From: Halothiobacillus neapolitanus
Lineage (GTDB): Bacteria; Pseudomonadota; Gammaproteobacteria; Halothiobacillales; Halothiobacillaceae
Length of the DNA: 11,624 nt
Direction of reading: 5' to 3'
Assembly: GCA_020721485.1 (NCBI GenBank)
Contig: DYMR01000051.1
Coordinates: 1 to 11,624, forward strand
Shown here: one piece after another, positions 5,674 through 11,624 of the stretch
How positions within the stretch are numbered: position 1 is the stretch's first letter
How the letters are laid out: every line of letters starts with the position of its first letter
Translations under genes and position numbers: made by a program
The notes under the pieces: generated by a model
Seen by the model: only the letters and a program-made list of their open reading frames with translations
What the model was told of the DNA's origin: nothing
Database searches by the model: none

Positions 5674-8600
5674 ATGCTGGCACTCCCCCGCCTACCCGAC
5701 CGCTGGCGCGCATGGATTCCGCCCATCCTCACGCGGCCTTTGCCGTGCTCGCGGCGGCTGCGGCGGGCGTTCATTGCCCTGCTCGCACTGCTGCTGTTCT
5801 GGACTTCCCTCGCGTGGTGGCTGCCGCCGCTACTCACCCCCCGCCTCGCCAAAATCGCCAGCGAACAACTGGGGCAGCCGGTACAGATTGGCCGCTTGAT
5901 CGTGCTGCCGTGGATGTTGCGGGTCGAAGTCGAACAACTGCGCATCGGGGAAGCCGCCGCGCCCCTGCTGACGCTCAACCGCGCGATGGTGGATGTGTCG
6001 CTGCGCAGTATTTGGGATCGCGCGCCCGTCATTGACGCCATTCAACTGGTCGATCCCGTGGTTCACTTGGCACAATCTGCCAAGGGGCAATGGAACATCG
6101 CGCCGATCATCGCGCGGTTTGCGTCGCCCCCGAATACCGCCGCCCCAAACACCCCGCCGCCGCCGTTTTCCCTGGCGAATGTGGCGCTCATCAATGGCCG
6201 CGTGGTCATTGACGATGCTCGGGCAGGCGTCACCCACCACATTGACGACCTGAATATCACCCTGCCCGCCCTGAGCAATCTGCCCGATCGGGAATATCTG
6301 CCCGCGTTGCCGCGACTGGTCGCACGCATCGACGGCAGCGCCTTGGCGGCAGATGCACAAGCCGAAGTTTTCCTCCCCGGCCTGCCAACCCGCGTCAACC
6401 TGCACTGGCAAGGGATTGATTTGGCGAAAATCATGACCGCTGCGGCGCCCTATCTACCGCCCGCATTGCCGCTGTCACTGCAACAGGGGCAACTCGGCCT
6501 CAGGCTGCAAATCAACAGCCAACAAGCCAACGCGCAAAATCCGACGGGCATGCTGCACATCGGCGGCGATCTCGCGCTGAAAAATTTGGCCGTGCAGACC
6601 ACCGCCCAGGCCACCCTTCGGGGCATCGGCCAAACGATTGACCAACTCCAAGTGCAGGGGCTTTCGGTCGATATTCCCCAACGCCGCGCGCAAGTGGCCG
6701 CCGTGCTGCTCAACGCGCCGCAAACCACCGTGGATTTGCCCACCGCGCTGCACCCCGCAACCACACCGACCGCCGCCACAACCTCCGCCGCCGACCCAAC
6801 CGCCAACGCCCCGGCGCCATCGGCTCATTCTGCCGAATCATCCACTCCGGTGCCGGTGCCCGACCCGACTGCCCAGCCTGCCGCGCCGTCATCAACCCCA
6901 TCCCCATCCACACCGTGGCAATGGGCGGTCGATCACATTCAAATTCAGCAAGGGCAAATCACCCTGCAAGACCCGGCATGGCCGCAAGCGCGCCGCTGGC
7001 AAAACCTGAACGCCACCCTCGCGCAAGTTCATGACCCCGCGAGCAGCCCGCTGCCCACCGCCTTCACGCTATCGGCGCAAACGGCCGATGCCGCGCCCGC
7101 CAACCTGACGCTCACCGGCTCAGCAAACCTCTCGCCCACCCCGAGCGTTCAGCTCAGCACATTCGCGCTAAACAATCTCGATCTCGCCGGTTGGCTGCGC
7201 CCTTGGGCGAGCCTGCTGCCGGTTAGTCTCGATACCGCCACCCTGTCTGTGGCCGGCCAAGCGCAGTGGCAACCCCAGCATTGGCGCGTGAATCAAGGGC
7301 AAATCACCCTCGCCGCCGTCCATGCCGCACCGCGCGCCGCACCGGAAGGCAATGCCCTTTCCTGTGCCGCGTTGCGCGTTGAAGGGATTGACGCCGAAGC
7401 CACCGCCCAGCAAGCGCCCACGGTTCACCTCAGCGCCGTCGCCGCCGATCAACTGGTTTTGGATGCCACCCGCGATGCGCGCGGCCAATGGACGGCGCTG
7501 ACACAGCCGAATGAAGCCCGAACGGAGAAAAATTCAGGCGAGAAAGATTTAGACGAGAAAATAAAAGACAAGAAAATAAAAGACAAGAAACCCATTGCAA
7601 AAGAACGAGCAAACAAATCTACCGGCACAAAGACTGCCGCCCCCACGCTCGACATTGCCCAACTGCGCTGCACCGGCTGCGCGGTCACAGTCATCGACCA
7701 AACCGTTCGGCCCGTGGCGCGTTTGGGCTTGAAAAACATCGAGTTCAGCGCACAGTCGATTGATCCGGCACAACTCAACCGCCCCATCCCCTTCACTTTT
7801 AAGGCGCAAAGTCTGACGCAGGGCGGCCTGGCTTTCGATGGGCAAATCCAGCCGAAACCCTTGGCGCTCAAGGCGCGGGTCGATGTCAACGGCCTCGCGC
7901 TGGCGCCGATTCAGCCGTATTTAGATCCGTTCGTGAACATCCGCCTGCAATCGGCGGCGCTGTCCACCCAAGGCAATCTGACGCTGGCCGGTTCGGAAAA
8001 AACCCCGCTCACCCGCGCACAATTCAACGGCGATGGCGCGTTGAAACAAGTGTTTGTGCGCGACCGGCTGACCAACAGCCCGTTTTTGCGCTGGCAATCC
8101 TTGCAGTTGCAACGCATGGCGGTGAACTGGTCGCCCAGCGGGCTGGAAACGGATTTGGGTGCCGTCGAGCTTAACCAGTTTTTCGGGCGCGTCATCATCA
8201 ACCCCGATGGCCATTTGAACTTGAGTGACATCGTCAAAACCGCCAAGAACGAGGCCACCCGCTCCGTGACCGAAGTGACGCCCGCCCCGCAAACGCTGCC
8301 TGCGGGGGAAGCCAGCGCGCCGCTCGCGGCCAACCCCAACCCGCCGCCGAAACTGCGCTGGCGCAGCATCACCGTGCGCGGTGGGCAGGTGGACTTTACC
8401 GACCACTTCATTAAGCCGAACTACTCCGCCAAAATCACCGATCTGGCCGGCTCAGTCTCTGCGCTGGCATGGAACGACCCGACCGAAGCCAACATTGCGC
8501 TGGCTGGGCGGGTTGATGGCAGTGCGCCGGTCGAAATCAAAGGGCAGGCCAACCCCTTGGCGCGGCCACTGGCATTGGATATTACCGCCGACACCCAAGG

Positions 8601-9528
8601 CATCGAACTCACCCGGCTTTCCACCTATGCCGCCCGATACGCGGGCTACGGCATCGAAAAAGGCAGCCTCTCGGCCACGCTGCATTATTTGGTGAAAGAC
8701 AACCAACTCACCGCCAGCAACCACATCGTGCTCGATCAACTAACCTTCGGCGCGCCGGTGGATAGCCCAGAAGCCACCAAACTGCCGGTGCTGCTCGCCG
8801 TCTCGCTGCTGCAAGATCGCAATGGCGTTATCGACATCGAATTACCCATCAGCGGCACGCTCACCGATCCCGAGTTTTCCATGGGCGGCATCATCGTCAA
8901 AGTCATCGTGAATTTGCTGACCAAGGCGATTACCGCGCCGTTTTCTCTGCTGGCTTCCGCGTTCGGTGGCGGCAAAGAAAACCTGGCCGTCTTGCCGTTT
9001 GATCCGGGCAGCGAGGCGCTCGGCAGCCAACAAACCGAACAGCTCGACACCCTCATCAAAGCGCTGAACGACCGACCGCAACTGAAACTCGACATCACCG
9101 GCTTTGCCGACCCCGCCGTGGACGCGGACGGGCTCAAAGCCGCGCGTTTGCTGCACGAAATGAAAAAAGCCAAGGCCAAAGCGACCGATCAGCCGGTCGA
9201 TGGCGTCACCCTCAGCCCCGAAGAGCGCACGCGCTGGCTGACGGTCGTGTACAAAAACACCCCATTAAAAGACAAACCAAAAAATTTGGTCGGGCTCACC
9301 AAAGCCATTCCCGATACGGACATGGAACAGCGGTTATTGGCGGCGATGGTCATCAGCCCGCAAGATTTGGAACACTTGGCCAATCAGCGGGCGGATGCAG
9401 TGCGTGCCTATCTGACGGCACCGGGGAAAATCGCGCCGAATCGGGTGGGGCTGACCGCTTCCCACCTCGGCACCAAGGATCAGCAAGGCGAAGGAAGCAC
9501 CGCGCGCGTGCAGTTTTCACTGCATTAA
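5674..9528 (+). CDS. DUF748 family AsmA-like protein, inner-membrane anchored, with OmpA-like C-terminal region
   Basis: This 1284-residue protein has a positively charged N-terminus, then one hydrophobic helix (about 32-54), so the bulk should face the periplasm. The following LGQPVQIGRLIVLPWMLRVEVEQLRI stretch (split here as LGQPVQIGRL and onward) is the typical entry of AsmA/DUF748 proteins, which form long beta-rich structures linked to envelope maintenance or lipid transport. Recurrent strands continue to about 1060. A Pro/Thr/Ala-rich linker spans 354-414. A Lys-rich segment spans 610-650, followed by a CTGC pair (Cys666/Cys669). After the conserved DPEFSMGGIIVKVIVNLL segment, residues 1105-1284 resemble an OmpA-type domain split by an insert. 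The start ATG is six bases after the EAL stop codon with no good ribosome site, suggesting translational coupling. The exact function is unknown; the family assignment is firm. Confidence 0.88.
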   Translation: MLALPRLPDRWRAWIPPILTRPLPCSRRLRRAFIALLALLLFWTSLAWWLPPLLTPRLAKIASEQLGQPVQIGRLIVLPWMLRVEVEQLRIGEAAAPLLTLNRAMVDVSLRSIWDRAPVIDAIQLVDPVVHLAQSAKGQWNIAPIIARFASPPNTAAPNTPPPPFSLANVALINGRVVIDDARAGVTHHIDDLNITLPALSNLPDREYLPALPRLVARIDGSALAADAQAEVFLPGLPTRVNLHWQGIDLAKIMTAAAPYLPPALPLSLQQGQLGLRLQINSQQANAQNPTGMLHIGGDLALKNLAVQTTAQATLRGIGQTIDQLQVQGLSVDIPQRRAQVAAVLLNAPQTTVDLPTALHPATTPTAATTSAADPTANAPAPSAHSAESSTPVPVPDPTAQPAAPSSTPSPSTPWQWAVDHIQIQQGQITLQDPAWPQARRWQNLNATLAQVHDPASSPLPTAFTLSAQTADAAPANLTLTGSANLSPTPSVQLSTFALNNLDLAGWLRPWASLLPVSLDTATLSVAGQAQWQPQHWRVNQGQITLAAVHAAPRAAPEGNALSCAALRVEGIDAEATAQQAPTVHLSAVAADQLVLDATRDARGQWTALTQPNEARTEKNSGEKDLDEKIKDKKIKDKKPIAKERANKSTGTKTAAPTLDIAQLRCTGCAVTVIDQTVRPVARLGLKNIEFSAQSIDPAQLNRPIPFTFKAQSLTQGGLAFDGQIQPKPLALKARVDVNGLALAPIQPYLDPFVNIRLQSAALSTQGNLTLAGSEKTPLTRAQFNGDGALKQVFVRDRLTNSPFLRWQSLQLQRMAVNWSPSGLETDLGAVELNQFFGRVIINPDGHLNLSDIVKTAKNEATRSVTEVTPAPQTLPAGEASAPLAANPNPPPKLRWRSITVRGGQVDFTDHFIKPNYSAKITDLAGSVSALAWNDPTEANIALAGRVDGSAPVEIKGQANPLARPLALDITADTQGIELTRLSTYAARYAGYGIEKGSLSATLHYLVKDNQLTASNHIVLDQLTFGAPVDSPEATKLPVLLAVSLLQDRNGVIDIELPISGTLTDPEFSMGGIIVKVIVNLLTKAITAPFSLLASAFGGGKENLAVLPFDPGSEALGSQQTEQLDTLIKALNDRPQLKLDITGFADPAVDADGLKAARLLHEMKKAKAKATDQPVDGVTLSPEERTRWLTVVYKNTPLKDKPKNLVGLTKAIPDTDMEQRLLAAMVISPQDLEHLANQRADAVRAYLTAPGKIAPNRVGLTASHLGTKDQQGEGSTARVQFSLH
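7557..7590 (+). repeat. 15-bp tandem repeat in an A-rich patch of the DUF748 gene
   Basis: GAAAATAAAAGACAA occurs twice exactly (7557-7571 and 7572-7586), followed by GAAA of a third copy. It encodes the KIKDK repeat. The surrounding stretch, about 7505-7625, is strikingly A-rich within a GC-rich gene, and the repeat keeps the reading frame. It looks like a local expansion that created a charged, disordered linker. Confidence 0.85.
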
Positions 9529-9541
9529 ATTTCAATCAATG

Positions 9542-9570
9542 CATGCCCGGCTCATGTCCGGCTCATGCCC
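9542..9570 (+). repeat. 11-bp tandem repeat at the 3' end of tag
   Basis: CATGCCCGGCT (9542-9552) is followed by CATGTCCGGCT (9553-9563) and CATGCCC (9564-9570). It covers the stop codon and last codons of tag and part of the 23-bp gap between the convergent DUF748 and tag genes. It probably altered the C-terminal residues of Tag, which are variable in the family. No terminator hairpin is evident in the gap. Confidence 0.6.
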
Positions 9571-10154
9571 AGCGCACGCACCGGCGCTTGTCGAAAGCAG
9601 CCGCGCACATGGTCATTGACCAGCCCCACGGCCTGCATATAGGCGTAACACACCGTCGGGCCGACAAACTGAAATCCCCGGCGTTTCATATCACGGCTAA
9701 GTGCTTCGCTTTCTGGCGTGGTGGCCGGGCAATCGGCCAGCGTCGGCCAATCGTTCTGCTTCGGCACACCATTGACAAATGTCCATAAATAGCGGGCAAA
9801 AGTACCGAATTCGTCGGCAACGGCCAAAAAACAGCGGGCATTCTGCACGGCGCTTTCAATCTTTTTTCGGCTGCGCACAATGCCGGAATCTTGCATCAGC
9901 TCATCCACCCGCTGGGCATCGAATTGCGCCACCTGCCTCGGGTCGAATTCGGCAAAGGCGGCGCGGTAGGCCGCGCGTTTTTTGAGAATCGTGTACCAAC
10001 TCAAGCCCGCCTGCGCGGTTTCGAGCACTAAAAATTCGAACAAGCGCCGATCGTCCTGCACCGGCACGCCCCATTCGTCATCGTGATAAGCCAGGTAATC
10101 GGGCTTACTGGCGTCCGCCCAGGCGCAGCGCGGGCATGTGTCGATCCCGCTCAT
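9552..10154 (-). CDS. tag: DNA-3-methyladenine glycosylase I (Tag)
   Basis: Tag removes 3-methyladenine from alkylated DNA, starting base excision repair. The 200-residue protein is slightly longer than E. coli Tag (187). The zinc-binding set of the family is visible: Cys10 in CPRCAW, His24 in AYHDDEWGVP, and His182 and Cys186 in LVNDHVRGC. Glu45 in LETAQAGLSW matches the base-binding Glu38 of E. coli. KKRGFKFVG-type sequence is present as MKRRGFQFVGPTVCY. I chose the ATG at 10154 because it directly precedes the conserved N-terminus; a longer frame upstream runs through the neighbouring gene. This ATG overlaps the stop codon of the NasR-like gene (ATGA), so tag is probably translated by coupling from that message. 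The short extra tail (RALGMSRT) is encoded by an 11-bp repeat. Confidence 0.96.
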   Translation of the reverse strand: MSGIDTCPRCAWADASKPDYLAYHDDEWGVPVQDDRRLFEFLVLETAQAGLSWYTILKKRAAYRAAFAEFDPRQVAQFDAQRVDELMQDSGIVRSRKKIESAVQNARCFLAVADEFGTFARYLWTFVNGVPKQNDWPTLADCPATTPESEALSRDMKRRGFQFVGPTVCYAYMQAVGLVNDHVRGCFRQAPVRALGMSRT

Positions 10155-11422
10155 GCCCCGTCCTCCGGCGCGGTGCGCGTCTGCAACAACCGCTGCGCGA
10201 CTTCTGCCAGCTTCAACCCGCGCGACATCGCCTGTTGGCGCAGCCAGCGATAGGCTTCTTCTTCCGGCCAATCTTGCTGCTGCATGATGACGCCCTTCGC
10301 CCGCTCGATCAGCTTGCGTTCGGCCAACGATTGCCGCGCGCCATCGAGCTCGTCTTGCATGGATTGCAGGTAGCGGTTGCGGTCATGCAGCACATCGAGC
10401 AGCGAACGCCCCACCAGTTTGCCGGGCTGATCGAGACTGGCGGCATCGAACTCGGTCGCCTGCACATGGTAGAGCCGAAAGGTGGGAAATTCGCCGGGTT
10501 CTTCCAGTGCGGCCAACCGATCGAGCCACGCCCCTTGATCGGCCAGCGCGGCGGTGGCGCGGGCGATTTTCTGCGCGCCCAGTTGCGCCAAGTGGCTGGT
10601 TAATAAGAATTCCACGATTTGCATGGCGTCGATTCGGCGGGTACACACCTCAAACCACACGCCGGCCAGCGTCGCATCGACCGGCGCTTCGGGCGTCATT
10701 TTCGCCAACACCTGCCGAAAACGCTGCATGTCGAGGGTGACGGCATCGGCGGCCAAATGATCGAGCGCTTCGTGGGATGCCGCATCGGCAAATTCCGCAC
10801 ACACCGACACCCCGCGCACCTGCCCTTCTTGCAGAAACTGCAACCGGCTGTGCCACTGCGCGGAATATTGCCCGCGCGATAAGGCGATCACCCCCGAGGC
10901 GCGCTCCTGACCCGCCAGCTCCTTGCTGTGCATGAAGTTGAACAGCGCCACCAGCGCGCCGGCAATCTCGGGGTCAACCGCCGTATCTGCCGCCTCGAAC
11001 ACCACCGACAACAGCGCGGCAATGAGGTGGGTGAACGCGGCAACCGCCGTACTGACATCGACATCGTGCTCGCGAATGCGCTGCCGCAAACGCGGCAGGT
11101 TGTCGAGCAAGGCGGTGGCGAGCGCCAGCCGATGCAGCAGCCGCATGCGCTCGGCGCTGCCTTCGTCGTTCACGGTCAAGGCATCCCAATGCCGGCGCAG
11201 CCGCGATTCCGTCAAGGTGCTCGCGGCCACCATCGAGGTCAGTTCCGGCAAGCGGCTGGCATCCACCGAGGTCAAATACAGGTTAGAAAATCCGCGTTCG
11301 CGTTGCAGATCATGCACCAGCGCGCTGATCGCCCGCACCCAATCGGTCGTCGCCACCAACTGGCGCAAGGCGACCAGTTCGCTGCGCTGCGCGGCGTGAA
11401 GGAAATCAATGGCTTGTGTCAT
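10151..11422 (-). CDS. nasR: NasR-like nitrate/nitrite-sensing transcription antiterminator (NIT-ANTAR)
   Basis: The 423-residue cytosolic protein joins an all-helical NIT sensor domain (about 28-275) to a C-terminal ANTAR RNA-binding domain (about 352-415). NIT hallmarks are the LQRERGFSNLYL helix (39-50), the GQERASGVIALSRGQYS helix (171-187) and TRRIDAMQIVE (261-271); the arginines in the first and last helices correspond in type to those that bind nitrate in Klebsiella NasR. The ANTAR part shows LIERAKGVIM and the AYRWLRQQAM and LAEVAQRLL helices. In NasR, nitrate or nitrite binding lets ANTAR grip paired leader hairpins and prevent termination ahead of nitrate assimilation genes. None of those genes is in the window. 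The ATG at 11422 has a strong ribosome site. tag follows with an ATGA overlap. The sensor and output assignment is strong; the target operon is unknown. Confidence 0.9.
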   Translation of the reverse strand: MTQAIDFLHAAQRSELVALRQLVATTDWVRAISALVHDLQRERGFSNLYLTSVDASRLPELTSMVAASTLTESRLRRHWDALTVNDEGSAERMRLLHRLALATALLDNLPRLRQRIREHDVDVSTAVAAFTHLIAALLSVVFEAADTAVDPEIAGALVALFNFMHSKELAGQERASGVIALSRGQYSAQWHSRLQFLQEGQVRGVSVCAEFADAASHEALDHLAADAVTLDMQRFRQVLAKMTPEAPVDATLAGVWFEVCTRRIDAMQIVEFLLTSHLAQLGAQKIARATAALADQGAWLDRLAALEEPGEFPTFRLYHVQATEFDAASLDQPGKLVGRSLLDVLHDRNRYLQSMQDELDGARQSLAERKLIERAKGVIMQQQDWPEEEAYRWLRQQAMSRGLKLAEVAQRLLQTRTAPEDGA

Positions 11423-11427
11423 ATAAG

Positions 11428-11433
11428 CTCCTC
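11428..11433 (-). promoter_or_regulatory. Ribosome binding site of the nasR-like gene
   Basis: On the minus strand GAGGAG ends five bases before the ATG at 11422, an excellent Shine-Dalgarno match and spacing. It fixes the start codon and is the strongest ribosome site in the window. Confidence 0.8.
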
Positions 11434-11445
11434 AAAGAACCCACT

Positions 11446-11465
11446 CCGCCATCCCATCTCGGCGG
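11446..11465 (-). promoter_or_regulatory. Small hairpin in the leader of the nasR-like gene
   Basis: CCGCC and GGCGG form a 5-bp stem around a 10-base loop, 24 bases upstream of the start codon. Read on the plus strand it is followed by TATTTTT (11466-11472) and resembles a weak intrinsic terminator, but no plus-strand gene ends there. On the minus strand it would lie in the 5' leader. The loop is not the six-base loop expected for ANTAR targets. Confidence 0.3.
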
Positions 11466-11500
11466 TATTTTTGAAGCACCTATTAGAAACTTCTGCTTCC

Positions 11501-11538
11501 CTCCCTCTCCCCTTGTGGGAGAGGGTTGGGGTGAGGGG
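11501..11538 (-). repeat. REP-like GC-rich palindrome, copy 4 (inverted orientation)
   Basis: A perfect 9-bp stem, CCCTCTCCC at 11503-11511 and GGGAGAGGG at 11517-11525, has loop CTTGT. Read on the minus strand, it has the lead CCCCTCACCCCAACCCTC, matching the lead of copies 1 and 5. It therefore points opposite to copy 5, about 30 bases away. It lies upstream of the nasR-like gene. Confidence 0.75.
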
Positions 11539-11567
11539 TAATCGATTGCGCCACAGCTTAAACCTGC

Positions 11568-11604
11568 CACCCCCACCCCAACCCTCCCCCCTCAAGGGGG
11601 AGGG
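11568..11604 (+). repeat. REP-like GC-rich palindrome, copy 5
   Basis: The stem CCCTCCCCC (11582-11590) and GGGGGAGGG (11596-11604) with loop CTCAA is identical to copy 1, and the whole 37-base unit differs at one base. With copy 4 it forms an inverted doublet. The flanking sequence 11423-11500 holds the nasR leader, and I see no gene in 11423-11624. Confidence 0.8.
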
Positions 11605-11624
11605 AGAATCACAATGAATTAAAG

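Noticed and set aside
10155..10271. Longer N-terminus for Tag, adding 39 residues.
   Set aside because: The extension is the out-of-frame reading of the ANTAR-coding region; family length and the zinc-binding N-terminus support the ATG at 10154.
11446..11472. Intrinsic terminator on the plus strand.
   Set aside because: The stem has only five pairs with a 10-base loop, and no plus-strand gene ends upstream; kept only as a low-confidence leader hairpin.
10928..11617. 229-codon plus-strand frame opposite the NIT domain, extending into the repeats.
   Set aside because: It lies antisense to the NIT-ANTAR gene and its end is translated from the palindromic repeats, so it is not a credible gene.

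Overview
The window is 11.6 kb of GC-rich (roughly 60%, judged by eye), densely packed bacterial chromosome. Gene content and protein style point to a proteobacterium, most likely gamma- or betaproteobacterial: a PurN and CysM of that type, a BarA/GacS-style hybrid sensor beside cysM, a GGDEF/EAL protein, an AsmA-like DUF748 protein, a Tag glycosylase and a NasR-type nitrate antiterminator. The genus cannot be fixed from the sequence. No rRNA, tRNA, CRISPR array, transposase or phage gene was seen.

Layout. (1) 2-448, +: 3' part of purN, cut by the window edge. (2) 449-674: gap between convergent genes, holding GC-rich palindromic repeats and a 10-bp tandem repeat. (3) 1568-675, -: cysM. (4) 1569-1647: short divergent promoter region. 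(5) 1648-3915, +: membrane-anchored hybrid sensor whose kinase core looks dead (phosphoacceptor His replaced by Gln, ATP-binding boxes eroded), but whose receiver and HPt domains keep all key residues. (6) 4021-5667, +: PAS-GGDEF-EAL protein with a broken GGDEF signature and a complete EAL active site, so probably a cyclic-di-GMP phosphodiesterase. (7) 5674-9528, +: 1284-residue DUF748/AsmA-like envelope protein, six bases after the EAL gene and probably co-transcribed with it. (8) 10154-9552, -: tag. (9) 11422-10151, -: NasR-like NIT-ANTAR regulator, overlapping tag by ATGA. (10) 11423-11624: leader of the nasR-like gene and an inverted pair of the same palindromic repeats seen in (2).

How the genes may work together. 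The plus-strand block 1648-9528 reads as a signalling and envelope module: a phosphorelay adaptor, a c-di-GMP-degrading enzyme and a large inner-membrane-anchored periplasmic protein. The minus-strand block couples a nitrate/nitrite-sensing RNA-binding antiterminator to a DNA-repair enzyme; no nitrate assimilation gene is present here, so its target RNA lies elsewhere. purN and cysM are housekeeping genes. The best candidates for something new are the kinase-dead phosphorelay protein, the OmpA-like tail suspected on the DUF748 protein, the nasR-tag coupling and the REPIN-like repeats.
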